From Armatimonadota bacterium (GTDB lineage Bacteria; Armatimonadota; Fimbriimonadia; Fimbriimonadales; Fimbriimonadaceae): a stretch of DNA of 5,928 bases. Below the pieces are notes generated by a model, which was given only the letters and a program-made list of their open reading frames with translations, did not search any database and had not been told where the DNA came from. The translations under genes were made by a program, and so were the position numbers. The stretch spans positions 1 to 5,928 of the forward strand of contig JAEVZK010000111.1 in NCBI GenBank assembly GCA_023392285.1. Reading direction: 5' to 3'. Every line of letters starts with the position of its first letter. Within the stretch, counting starts at the first letter, position 1. This document shows, in pieces, positions 1-5,928 of this stretch.

Positions 1-60
1 CCTCGGGAGGGTCGGCGGTGATGCCGCCGGGGAGGGTCTCCGACCTTGTAAGCTAAAGCG
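1..60. repeat. GC-rich patch with direct and inverted repeats
   Basis: The 9-nt string GGGAGGGTC occurs at 5-13 and again at 30-38. Between and overlapping these copies is an inverted repeat, CGGCGG (13-18) and CCGCCG (24-29), with a 5-nt loop. A second small dyad, GGTC/GACC, lies at 35-45. No gene is recognisable here. It may be the edge of an interspersed intergenic repeat or the 3' untranslated part of a gene left of the window. One copy cut by the window edge cannot settle this. Confidence 0.35.
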
Positions 61-85
61 AATTCACCAAATCGCATTGCCCCAT

Positions 86-103
86 CGCCGAACGCCGAAC
101 GCC
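86..103. repeat. Short 7-nt tandem repeat
   Basis: The unit CGCCGAA is present twice in full (86-92, 93-99) and then as a partial CGCC (100-103). It lies in the noncoding stretch just past the hairpin that follows the protease gene. It is too short to carry a known function, and slippage or chance in GC-rich DNA is enough to explain it. Confidence 0.4.
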
Positions 104-104
104 C

Positions 105-130
105 CTGGCTGCGGCCGGAGCCGCAGCCAG
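105..130 (-). terminator. Perfect hairpin downstream of the tricorn-like protease gene
   Basis: Positions 105-115 and 120-130 are perfect inverted complements (11 bp, mostly G-C) closed by a 4-nt loop. The stem starts 8 bp past the stop codon (139-141) of the minus-strand gene, where a transcript-end structure is expected. No T-run follows it on the minus strand, so it does not match the classic intrinsic terminator. It may instead protect the mRNA 3' end, or act with an upstream processing or Rho-dependent stop. Confidence 0.5.
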
Positions 131-138
131 AGCGGGAG

Positions 139-3100
139 CTACTTCACCTGCTTCATCAAGACCTCGATGGCCTTGTCGAGCTGGGGATCGACGCCGGAGA
201 AATACTGCTCCGGAGTGATGTCGACCTTATAGTCGGGCTGGGTGCCGTTGTCCTCAAGAGGAGTGCCGTCGAGGCGATAGACTCCCGTGCCCGGCATACG
301 GGCATTCGTGCCGTCCACCAGTTGGAAGCCGCCCGTGTAGATGACGTATCCCGGCGTCGGCATGCCGACGAGGGTGGCCAGCTTGCGCGCCTTCATGCTT
401 GTCGGGAACATCTCCGCGTTGGAGAAGCTGGTCTCCGCCATCATCACGACCATGGGGACGTTCAGCGCCTGACCAGGCCCAAGCTGGGGATCGGCGTCTC
501 GGGGGACGTAGATCGCGTTCGGCTGTCGCTCCAAGACGTCGATAATGCGGTCGCTTGTGTTGCCGCCGCCATTGTTTCGCACGTCGATGATGAGGCCAGC
601 CTTGCCCTGTCCGTACTGGAAAACCTGCTGGTTAAAGCGGTTCAGCTCGGCCTCACCCATGCCCGCGATGTGCACGTAGGTGAGCTTGCCTCCCGACTTC
701 TCCTCGACATATTTGCGGCGCGCCTCCAAGCGGTTGTTGAACATGATGCCGCTCAGCTCGCCGCCGCTCATCGCACGGTACTTGACTTCGCGAGTCTTGC
801 CGTCCGGGCTCTTAACGGTCATGTTAAGGTCACGGCCGATCTGCTGGTTAAGGACGTCTCGGTAGAGGGCCTGATCCATGCGGACGTCGGTGCCATTGAT
901 CTTGGTGACAATGTCGCCTGGGTTGATCTTGGTCTTGGCGAAGCTGCCGGGAGTGCGGTCGGGCACTTCCTTGACCTTGATGCCCGGGCCGTCATAGCTG
1001 TAGTCCACGAGGAAGCCAAGGCTCGCGCTGGACTCGCCTCGCGGATTGCCGGCGGCGGGAGAGACCTCGGAGTGGGAGGATTCGAGCTCGCCGACGAGCA
1101 TATTCAGGACAGTCGCCATCTCGTTCCGGTGGCCGACGCTGGGCAGGAACTTCTGGTAGCGCGTACGCAGCGCTTCCCAGTCGCGGCGATGCATGTACGG
1201 ATCATAGAACGAGCGGTTGTAGGATCGCCAGAACTCGTTGTAGGCGGCTGCATGCTCCTTGCGGAGGTCATGCTTCCAGTCTGCTCGGAAGGTCGTAATG
1301 TTGGTTGGCGTCTGGTTGTTGCGCAGTTCAAGCTGGGCAAGGGTGCCAGACTTGACGAAGTACAGCGCCTTTCCGTCTGCGCGGAACTCGAAACCGCCGA
1401 TGCCGCCGCCGTTGGTGAGGGCTCGTGCGCCTTGCCCGTCGTATCCGGCGCGCCAGATATCGCCGCCGCTGATGAACAGGATGTCGCCAGTCTCGGGGTC
1501 CATCTGATAGTCGCCATCGGGCGATTGGGAGATGAAGCGCCGCGCCCGGTTCGCGATGTCCGTGTAGTCGATCGTGACCGTCACCGGAGTCGTGGGCTTC
1601 GTGTACTTCAGCTCCAACTCGCTAGTGGGCATGTCCTCCGGCACGAGAGGCAGGAGGTAGATGCCAGCGCCGGCCCTGGATCGTCCACCGCCCGAGTCGC
1701 GATTGCTGATGAACATGAGGTACTTGCCGTCGCTCGACCACCGAGGCACACGGTTGGAGGCGTTGATCGACGTGACGTTCTTCGACTCGCCGGTCTTCGT
1801 GTCGAGGATGAAAATGTTGCTGCCCTGATCCCAGTAGTAGTAGCCGCTGCCGGTGAGGGTGTCCGAATAGGCCACATAGCGCATGTCCGGCGACCACGAA
1901 TAGTCGGCATAGTAGTTGCCCTTCACCTTCATCACGAGTGTCGGCTTGCCGCCCTCGACGGGAACCGTGTACAGTCCCCCTTCTGGGCCGGTCATCCAGT
2001 AGCTGAGGAGCTTCTTGTCGGGCGTGAGGCGCGTCTCGAGCACGTCGTTGTCACCCGTAGTGACCGGCGTAACCTTTCGCGTCTCCAGTTCCATGCGGTA
2101 GAGCCGTTCCCCGCCGTCTCGATCACTCACGTAGAACACGGCTTTGCCGTCCGGTGTGTAGGTCGGCAGTTGATCGACGCCTTCCCAGGTTGTGAGTTGA
2201 GTCGCGTCGTCCTTGTTAGGCCCCTTCCCTTTCTTGGTCGGCACCGACCACAGGTCGTTCTTCAGGCTGAAGACGAATGTTGAGCCGTCGGGGCTAAGGG
2301 TAATGCCATCCGCTCCATCGGTCAGGACGAGCCGCTCCTGCTGAGTCGTCTTGTCGTCGATAGTGGCGTAGACCGAGATCTTCTTCGGCTCCTGCCCCAG
2401 TTCCATGACGTAGATGTCGCCGTCGCGCTCGAACGCGGCGACATTCGCATTGGTCGCCACGGTGAGGAATCGCGGGCCTTCCTCGACGAAGTTGGTCAGC
2501 CGCCGCTGCTTGCCAGGGCCGTCGATCGCGTACACGTTGGGCGTGCGCTCCGCGCTGTCCACGAACTTGGTGACCTTCTCACCAATCTTGTGACTGCTGG
2601 GGGTGACCTCGCCCACCGTCACGGTGAGGACGGGAAAGCCCTTAGGCGTGGGATTCGGCCAGAGGTGCTGAAAGCCGGTGTCGCCAAGCTCCGTCTTCGC
2701 CCCGGTCGCGATGTTATAAGCCCAAAGCTGAGCGGCGCCCGATCCATGGTAGCGGGGTCGGAACCAGGGGAAGGAGCTCTGGCGGTCGTAGAAGATTGTC
2801 TTCCCGTCGGGCGAGTAGCGCGGATAGCCAAGTGGCATCATATCGAGGAAAAGCTGCTTGATTGCGCCGCTCGCCACGTCGATCTCGTAGACACCATTCG
2901 ACGGGTTATCCACGGCACCGACGGTGAGAATCTTCTTCCCGTCCGGCGACCAATCGTACGGAACGTCCGAACCCGAGAAGTAGGTGAGCCTGCGCGTTTC
3001 TCCGCCGTCTGCGGGAGCGATGTAGATCTCGTAGTTTCCATCGCGGTTGGTGGCGAAGGCGATGTACTGCCCGTCCGGCGACCATACCGGCCGGTCATCG

Positions 3101-3327
3101 AGCTCGATGTGGTTGGTGATCGGAATTGCTCGGCCGCCATCTGCGGAACTGACCCATATGTCGCCTTGGTAGCTGAAGGCGAGCCGCTTTCCGTCCGGGC
3201 TAAGGGCGAGTGTTCTCGCGCCGATGAGAGGGTTTTTTTCGGGAGTACCAAGCTGGCCAGCGTAGCAAACCACTGCAAGCGCAGCAATTTGCGAGCCGAT
3301 GACAGCTCGTGATAAGAACTTATGCAT
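139..3327 (-). CDS. Secreted tricorn-like protease (PD40 beta-propellers, PDZ, S41 catalytic domain)
   Basis: This 1062-residue protein is probably an exported serine peptidase that degrades peptides or unfolded proteins, with propellers gating access to the active site as in archaeal tricorn. Residues 1-23 look like a Sec signal peptide (basic MHKFLSR, hydrophobic 8-20, likely cleavage after CYA). Many PD40 blade motifs of the form SPDGK follow, at about 43, 83, 127, 172, 345, 392, 435, 479, 532 and 650, enough for two propellers. The tricorn core begins near 690, a PDZ domain spans about 768-850, and the S41 domain runs from about 860 to the end. The likely catalytic residues are Ser751-His752 (in ESSHSEV), Ser969 (in TSFSNAE) and Glu1025 (in LEDNG); GLIIDVRNNGGG is at 911-922. 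These positions nearly match those of Thermoplasma tricorn (745/746, 965, 1023, from memory). Length is normal and the frame intact. The ATG has an AGGA at 3335-3338, seven bases upstream. The substrate is unknown. Confidence 0.93.
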   Translation of the reverse strand: MHKFLSRAVIGSQIAALAVVCYAGQLGTPEKNPLIGARTLALSPDGKRLAFSYQGDIWVSSADGGRAIPITNHIELDDRPVWSPDGQYIAFATNRDGNYEIYIAPADGGETRRLTYFSGSDVPYDWSPDGKKILTVGAVDNPSNGVYEIDVASGAIKQLFLDMMPLGYPRYSPDGKTIFYDRQSSFPWFRPRYHGSGAAQLWAYNIATGAKTELGDTGFQHLWPNPTPKGFPVLTVTVGEVTPSSHKIGEKVTKFVDSAERTPNVYAIDGPGKQRRLTNFVEEGPRFLTVATNANVAAFERDGDIYVMELGQEPKKISVYATIDDKTTQQERLVLTDGADGITLSPDGSTFVFSLKNDLWSVPTKKGKGPNKDDATQLTTWEGVDQLPTYTPDGKAVFYVSDRDGGERLYRMELETRKVTPVTTGDNDVLETRLTPDKKLLSYWMTGPEGGLYTVPVEGGKPTLVMKVKGNYYADYSWSPDMRYVAYSDTLTGSGYYYWDQGSNIFILDTKTGESKNVTSINASNRVPRWSSDGKYLMFISNRDSGGGRSRAGAGIYLLPLVPEDMPTSELELKYTKPTTPVTVTIDYTDIANRARRFISQSPDGDYQMDPETGDILFISGGDIWRAGYDGQGARALTNGGGIGGFEFRADGKALYFVKSGTLAQLELRNNQTPTNITTFRADWKHDLRKEHAAAYNEFWRSYNRSFYDPYMHRRDWEALRTRYQKFLPSVGHRNEMATVLNMLVGELESSHSEVSPAAGNPRGESSASLGFLVDYSYDGPGIKVKEVPDRTPGSFAKTKINPGDIVTKINGTDVRMDQALYRDVLNQQIGRDLNMTVKSPDGKTREVKYRAMSGGELSGIMFNNRLEARRKYVEEKSGGKLTYVHIAGMGEAELNRFNQQVFQYGQGKAGLIIDVRNNGGGNTSDRIIDVLERQPNAIYVPRDADPQLGPGQALNVPMVVMMAETSFSNAEMFPTSMKARKLATLVGMPTPGYVIYTGGFQLVDGTNARMPGTGVYRLDGTPLEDNGTQPDYKVDITPEQYFSGVDPQLDKAIEVLMKQVK

Positions 3328-3334
3328 GAAACAG

Positions 3335-3338
3335 TCCT
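3335..3338 (-). promoter_or_regulatory. Ribosome binding site of the tricorn-like protease gene
   Basis: On the minus strand AGGA stands seven bases before the ATG at 3327. It supports this start, which also gives a well-formed signal peptide. I saw no convincing -10/-35 pair in the 61-bp gap to the divergent EamA gene. Confidence 0.55.
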
Positions 3339-3388
3339 AGAATACGACTTTTCCCCCGCCGCTTGCTTCCTGGGCGCATGAAGAATTG

Positions 3389-3853
3389 ATGAGGAGGAAT
3401 TCCACCGATCAATCTCATCTTTCGTTCGTCCCCCACTTTGTGGACTATCGCATTTGGGCTCTGCTATCAGCTTTCTTCGCAGCGCTGACCGCTGTTCTCG
3501 CCAAGAAAGGCGTCGAGGGCGTTCCTTCAAACCTAGCGCTTGCCGTCAGAGTGTGCGTCGTGCTCCTCTTCTCGGTCGCCATCGTGGTGGCCACGCGAGA
3601 GCTGCGGCTCGGTGAGTTAACAACAAAGAATTGGACGTTCCTCACCCTTTCCGGGCTTGGAACCGGGCTATCCTGGCTGTGCTACTTCCGTGCTCTGCAA
3701 CTCGGACCCGTCAGCCGAGTCGCGCCCATCGATAAGCTCAGCTTTGTGCTTGCGATGGCGCTCGGCTTCGTCTTTCTGCGGGAGAAGGTCACGTGGAACG
3801 TAAGCCTGGGCGCCGGAATCATCGTGGTCGGTGTTCTGCTGACGCTCAAGTAG
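3389..3853 (+). CDS. Half-size EamA/DMT-family membrane protein
   Basis: A 154-residue inner-membrane protein with a single EamA domain, half the usual ten-helix drug/metabolite transporter. Five hydrophobic helices are visible at about 20-39, 51-69, 82-101, 115-131 and 136-152. The stretch RALQLGPVSRVAPIDKLS (101-118) is typical of the short EamA group (COG2510 type, about 140 residues). Such proteins are thought to work as dimers; the substrate is unknown. The start is uncertain. ATG 3389 is used here, a TTG lies just before it at 3386, and GTG 3440 would give MDYRIWALL, which fits short EamA proteins better and removes 17 hydrophilic residues. A strong Shine-Dalgarno-like GAGGAGG (3391-3397) sits just after the ATG and 42 bases before the GTG, helping neither. 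The 3' end overlaps the convergent DinB-like gene by 186 bp. Confidence 0.85.
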   Translation: MRRNSTDQSHLSFVPHFVDYRIWALLSAFFAALTAVLAKKGVEGVPSNLALAVRVCVVLLFSVAIVVATRELRLGELTTKNWTFLTLSGLGTGLSWLCYFRALQLGPVSRVAPIDKLSFVLAMALGFVFLREKVTWNVSLGAGIIVVGVLLTLK

Positions 3854-4264
3854 GAACAGGAACAGGTCCGTCTCGACGGTGTGCTCGAGTTCCTTCGCTC
3901 GCAGCATTCCACGCATGTCTCCTCGATGGTAGGTGCCGTGATTGACCGCATGCGCCAAGATGGCATCGCGCTCCATTTCGAAGTCCCGCCCAGCCGAGTT
4001 CCGATACCGCACCATTCTATTCGGTTCCTGTAGCTCGATTTCCCAAGCGGAGAAGATATGCTCGATCTCCTCACGCGTTGCGGCTGGTGCCGGAATTTGA
4101 CTGGGTGAATGGCCGTTTACCCTTTCGATCCAGATGCGGTGAGCTCCCAAGACATGCTCCAGCACCCTTCGCTCTTGCACCAATTCATCGTGAGCTTCCA
4201 AGAAGGAGAGCCACCGCAGGTTGGCCCAACGGTCGTAGCGAAGCATGAGTTCGAGGGAAAGCAC
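3668..4264 (-). CDS. DinB-fold (DinB/YfiT-like) metal-dependent protein with unusual C-terminal extension
   Basis: A 198-residue protein whose first 140 or so residues are a DinB-type four-helix bundle. The signs are LMLRYDRWAN near the N-terminus, LEHVLGAHRIW at 35-45 and HAVNHGTYHRGDM at 105-117. His37, His109 and His113 are the likely metal-binding triad. The family includes thiol-dependent transferases and hydrolases and damage-induced proteins; this one's reaction cannot be read from sequence. It is unrelated to DNA polymerase IV, also called DinB. Domains of this kind usually end near 145-160 residues, here at DLFLFLLE (133-140). Residues 138-198 are read antisense to the EamA gene and form a polar, charged, low-complexity tail that looks acquired. 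The start must be GTG 4264 or later, because an in-frame TAA lies at 4271-4273; the next ATG is codon 7. No clear ribosome binding site is seen. Confidence 0.82.
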   Translation of the reverse strand: MLSLELMLRYDRWANLRWLSFLEAHDELVQERRVLEHVLGAHRIWIERVNGHSPSQIPAPAATREEIEHIFSAWEIELQEPNRMVRYRNSAGRDFEMERDAILAHAVNHGTYHRGDMRGMLRAKELEHTVETDLFLFLLERQQNTDHDDSGAQAYVPRDLLPQKDEAERHRKHKAELIDGRDSADGSELQSTEVAQPG

Positions 4265-4299
4265 AGTGCATTATGCGCTGGCGCGGGTACAAAGGGTTG

Positions 4300-5163
4300 A
4301 TGGTTCTAGTGTGCGGCGCAAAGGGGATGCTTGGCTCGGATCTCATGCGGGCGCTTGCTGAGTCCGGCACCGAATCTCAAGGCCTCGACCGCGAAGAACT
4401 CGACATCACCGATCCCGAGGCGATCGCGCGCCTGGCTGCCGGAGAGTTTGGCCGCCCCGACTGGATCATCAACTGCGCGGCCTATACCGCAGTCGATAAG
4501 GCTGAAACGGAACGCCAGTCCGCATTCGAGCTCAATGCAATCGCGCCAGGATACTTGGCGAACGCGGCTTCTGCCCTTGGTGCGAAGCTCATCCACATCA
4601 GCACCGACTTCGTCTTCGATGGAGCAGCTTCGGAGCCATACCGAGAGGATGCGCCAACTCATCCCTTGGGAATTTATGGAGAATCCAAGCGCGACGGAGA
4701 AGAAGCCGTGCTCTCCGCCAATCCACACGCAATCATCGTGCGCACTTCCTGGCTCTATGGCGCGTATGGGAATAGCTTTCCGCGAACCATGATTCGGGCC
4801 TTGCAGGCAGGACGGAAACTTAGGGTGGTTGCGGATCAAACGGGTTGCCCAACGTACACGGGAGAGCTTGCGCATTTCATCCTGCATCTCATGACGACGA
4901 ACGCTCACCCGGGCATCTATCACGGGGTGGGACCCGAGGCCATGACTTGGCACGAGTTCGCCCTTCGGGCAATCCAAGCGTTCCAGCGGTCTAAGAACTT
5001 GCCGATCGGAGCCGAGATTGAGCCAATCGCCACCGCCGATTGGCCAACCCCCGCCCAGCGGCCAAAGTACAGCGTGCTTGCGAACACGAAAGCCCAATTC
5101 CCAATACAGCCGGTTGATCAATCCCTCGAAGACTTCGTGTCGAAAGCGGACCTCTCGCTCTAA
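4300..5163 (+). CDS. rfbD: dTDP-4-dehydrorhamnose reductase
   Basis: This 287-residue Rossmann-fold enzyme (RmlD) catalyses the last step of dTDP-L-rhamnose synthesis in the cytoplasm, NAD(P)H-dependent reduction of dTDP-4-dehydro-L-rhamnose. The nucleotide-binding GAKGMLG is at 6-12. INCAAYTAVDKAE (57-69) is a family hallmark, followed by STDFVFDG (101-108). The active-site YGESK has Tyr126 and Lys130; RTSWLYG (148-154) and DQTGCPTYT (179-187) also fit. Near the C-terminus RPKYSVL (254-260) matches the usual RPxxSxL element. Length is normal. I chose ATG 4300 because MVLVCGAKGMLG matches the family N-terminus, and AAAGGG at 4291-4296 may be a closely spaced ribosome site; ATG 4273 would add nine residues. 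No rmlA, B or C lies in the window, so a reductase for another deoxysugar remains possible. It starts 35 bp from the divergent DinB-like gene. Confidence 0.92.
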   Translation: MVLVCGAKGMLGSDLMRALAESGTESQGLDREELDITDPEAIARLAAGEFGRPDWIINCAAYTAVDKAETERQSAFELNAIAPGYLANAASALGAKLIHISTDFVFDGAASEPYREDAPTHPLGIYGESKRDGEEAVLSANPHAIIVRTSWLYGAYGNSFPRTMIRALQAGRKLRVVADQTGCPTYTGELAHFILHLMTTNAHPGIYHGVGPEAMTWHEFALRAIQAFQRSKNLPIGAEIEPIATADWPTPAQRPKYSVLANTKAQFPIQPVDQSLEDFVSKADLSL

Positions 5164-5216
5164 TATTGCGGATCCGGTCCGAATGGGAGGGGTGAACCGT
5201 CTTGAGGGATATACAC

Positions 5217-5222
5217 TATAAC
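5217..5222 (+). promoter_or_regulatory. Possible -10 element upstream of recJ
   Basis: TATAAC (5217-5222) lies in an AT-rich patch (5209-5221) that stands out from the surrounding GC-rich DNA, about 46 bases before the recJ start. No good -35 sits 16-18 bases upstream; TTGAGG at 5202 is only 9 bases away. It could be an extended or activator-dependent promoter, or chance. If it were used, transcription would begin near 5229, inside the hairpin described at 5226-5251, so both cannot act fully in the same transcript. Confidence 0.25.
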
Positions 5223-5225
5223 TGT

Positions 5226-5251
5226 CCCCAGTTCGGGCAACCTGAATGGGG
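5226..5251 (+). other. Bulged hairpin between rfbD and recJ
   Basis: CCCCA (5226-5230) pairs with TGGGG (5247-5251), and TTCGGG (5232-5237) with CCTGAA (5241-5246). That makes 11 pairs including one G-U, with a single bulged G at 5231 and a CAA loop. The hairpin ends 17 bases before the recJ ATG. There is no T-run after it, so it is not a classic terminator for rfbD. It could be a leader structure affecting recJ translation, or a weak transcript-end signal. Confidence 0.4.
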
Positions 5252-5268
5252 CATGAACCGAATCACAC

Positions 5269-5928
5269 ATGCCAACCCTGATCGAAGAGCCATGGACCGT
5301 GCCGCCGCGACAGCCAGAGATGGAGAAACGACTTCAAGAACAGCTTGGGGTGACTTCTTTGGTGGCGGCGCTCCTGGTCGGCAGAGGATGGCTGGATCCG
5401 GAAGCGGCGCACAAGTTCCTCAACCCGTGCTTGGACGATTTGGGTGATCCCTCGCTCCTGCCAGACTACGAAATCGCCAAGAATGAGATCCTCGGCGCGA
5501 AAGAACGTGGCGAACTCATCTACATCCACGGTGACTACGACGTCGACGGCGTGACAAGCGCATCCATTCTGCACCGATTTCTGCAGGTCATCGGGTGCAA
5601 AGTCGAAACCCACGTGCCACACCGCATGAAAGAAGGCTACGGCATCCACACCTCAGCGGTCGAGGCCGCTCGCGAGGCTGGAGCGAAGCTCTTCCTTACC
5701 TGCGACTGCGGAAGTAGCGCGATTGAGCAAATCAAAGCGGCGCGCGAATACGGCATGCGCGTAGTGGTGACTGACCACCACACGATTGGCCACGAGAAAC
5801 CCGAAGCTCATGCGTTCATCAACCCGCATCGAGAGGATTCACAGTACAAGTGGGCGGAGCTGAGTGGAGCCGGAGTCGTTTTTGGGCTATGCGAAGGGCT
5901 CACCCGGTCTCTTATAAACCTCTCCGAG
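5269..5928 (+). CDS. recJ: Single-stranded-DNA-specific exonuclease RecJ, 5' part of gene
   Basis: The first 220 residues of RecJ, the 5'-to-3' exonuclease that degrades single-stranded DNA in RecF-pathway recombination, mismatch repair and base excision repair. The usual N-terminal lead-in (GRGWLDPEAAHKFLNP, 38-53) is followed by DHH-phosphoesterase motifs: GDYDVDG at 88-94, DCG at 146-148, and TDHH at 168-171, whose aspartates and histidines bind the catalytic metal ions. ELSGAGVVFGL at 197-207 also fits the family. Full proteins are roughly 550-600 residues, so the rest of the DHH domain, the DHHA1 domain and the OB fold lie beyond the right edge; the frame is open to the last base. ATG 5269 is the first start after an in-frame TGA at 5254. 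No clear ribosome site precedes it. It follows rfbD after 105 bp on the same strand. Confidence 0.95.
   Translation, partial: MPTLIEEPWTVPPRQPEMEKRLQEQLGVTSLVAALLVGRGWLDPEAAHKFLNPCLDDLGDPSLLPDYEIAKNEILGAKERGELIYIHGDYDVDGVTSASILHRFLQVIGCKVETHVPHRMKEGYGIHTSAVEAAREAGAKLFLTCDCGSSAIEQIKAAREYGMRVVVTDHHTIGHEKPEAHAFINPHREDSQYKWAELSGAGVVFGLCEGLTRSLINLSE

Noticed and set aside
3..56. Possible 3' end of a plus-strand gene ending at TAA 54-56
   Set aside because: Only 17 codons are visible, they run through the repeat patch, and nothing in the translation is recognisable.
322..2283. Long plus-strand open frame of 653 codons opposite the protease gene
   Set aside because: The protease on the other strand has clear domains and catalytic residues. 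The antisense product has no recognisable domain and is rich in Val, Ala, Arg, His and Asp, as expected when GC-biased codons are read backwards.
2590..3312. Plus-strand open frame of 240 codons opposite the 5' part of the protease gene
   Set aside because: It repeats segments such as LPVRRP that are simply the antisense of the repeated SPDGK blade motifs, and has no start signal or family match.
3312..3323. Near-palindrome ATAAGAACTTAT as a possible operator
   Set aside because: Arms are only five bases and it lies within codons 2-6 of the protease gene, so chance is the simpler explanation.
3341..3346. TATTCT on the minus strand as a -10 for the protease gene
   Set aside because: It lies so close to the start that transcription would begin at or after the ribosome site, and there is no -35 partner.
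2838..3530. Minus-strand open frame of 230 codons overlapping the protease start and the EamA start
   Set aside because: It is rich in Ser, Arg and Thr with no domain, shifts frame against the well-supported protease, and would cover its start and signal peptide.
4306..5121. Minus-strand open frame of 271 codons opposite rfbD
   Set aside because: rfbD carries every family motif; the antisense frame shows none and looks like a codon-bias shadow.

Overview
The window is ordinary bacterial chromosome. It is moderately GC-rich, densely coding, and holds four complete genes plus the 5' part of a fifth. The secreted PD40/S41 tricorn-like protease, the half-size EamA protein and the DinB-fold protein together suggest a soil or aquatic bacterium from a group rich in such families. 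Armatimonadota or Acidobacteriota would fit, but this is inference: nothing in the window fixes the phylum.

Layout, left to right. Positions 1-138 are noncoding: a GC-rich patch with direct and inverted repeats, a short 7-nt tandem repeat, and a perfect 11-bp hairpin just past the stop of the next gene. Positions 139-3327 (minus) encode a 1062-residue exported tricorn-like protease with two beta-propellers, a PDZ domain and an S41 catalytic domain whose Ser-His/Ser/Glu residues are all visible. A 61-bp divergent gap follows. Positions 3389-3853 (plus) encode a single-domain (half-size) EamA membrane protein. It converges with, and overlaps by 186 bp, a DinB-like metal-binding protein at 3668-4264 (minus). 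Only 35 bp beyond the DinB start codon begins rfbD/rmlD (4300-5163, plus), dTDP-4-dehydrorhamnose reductase. After a 105-bp gap holding an AT-rich promoter-like patch and a bulged hairpin, recJ begins at 5269 and runs off the right edge.

The genes do not form one pathway. They cover extracytoplasmic or peptide proteolysis, small-molecule transport, a DinB/YfiT-type enzyme, deoxysugar synthesis for surface polysaccharide, and single-strand DNA degradation in repair. Only rfbD and recJ lie in tandem, and their link may be merely positional. No gap exceeds 300 bp. I see no RNA gene, mobile element or CRISPR array, and no evidence for an undescribed multi-gene system. The most unusual point is the convergent overlap, where the DinB protein seems to have lost its normal stop and gained about 60 residues read antisense through the EamA gene.
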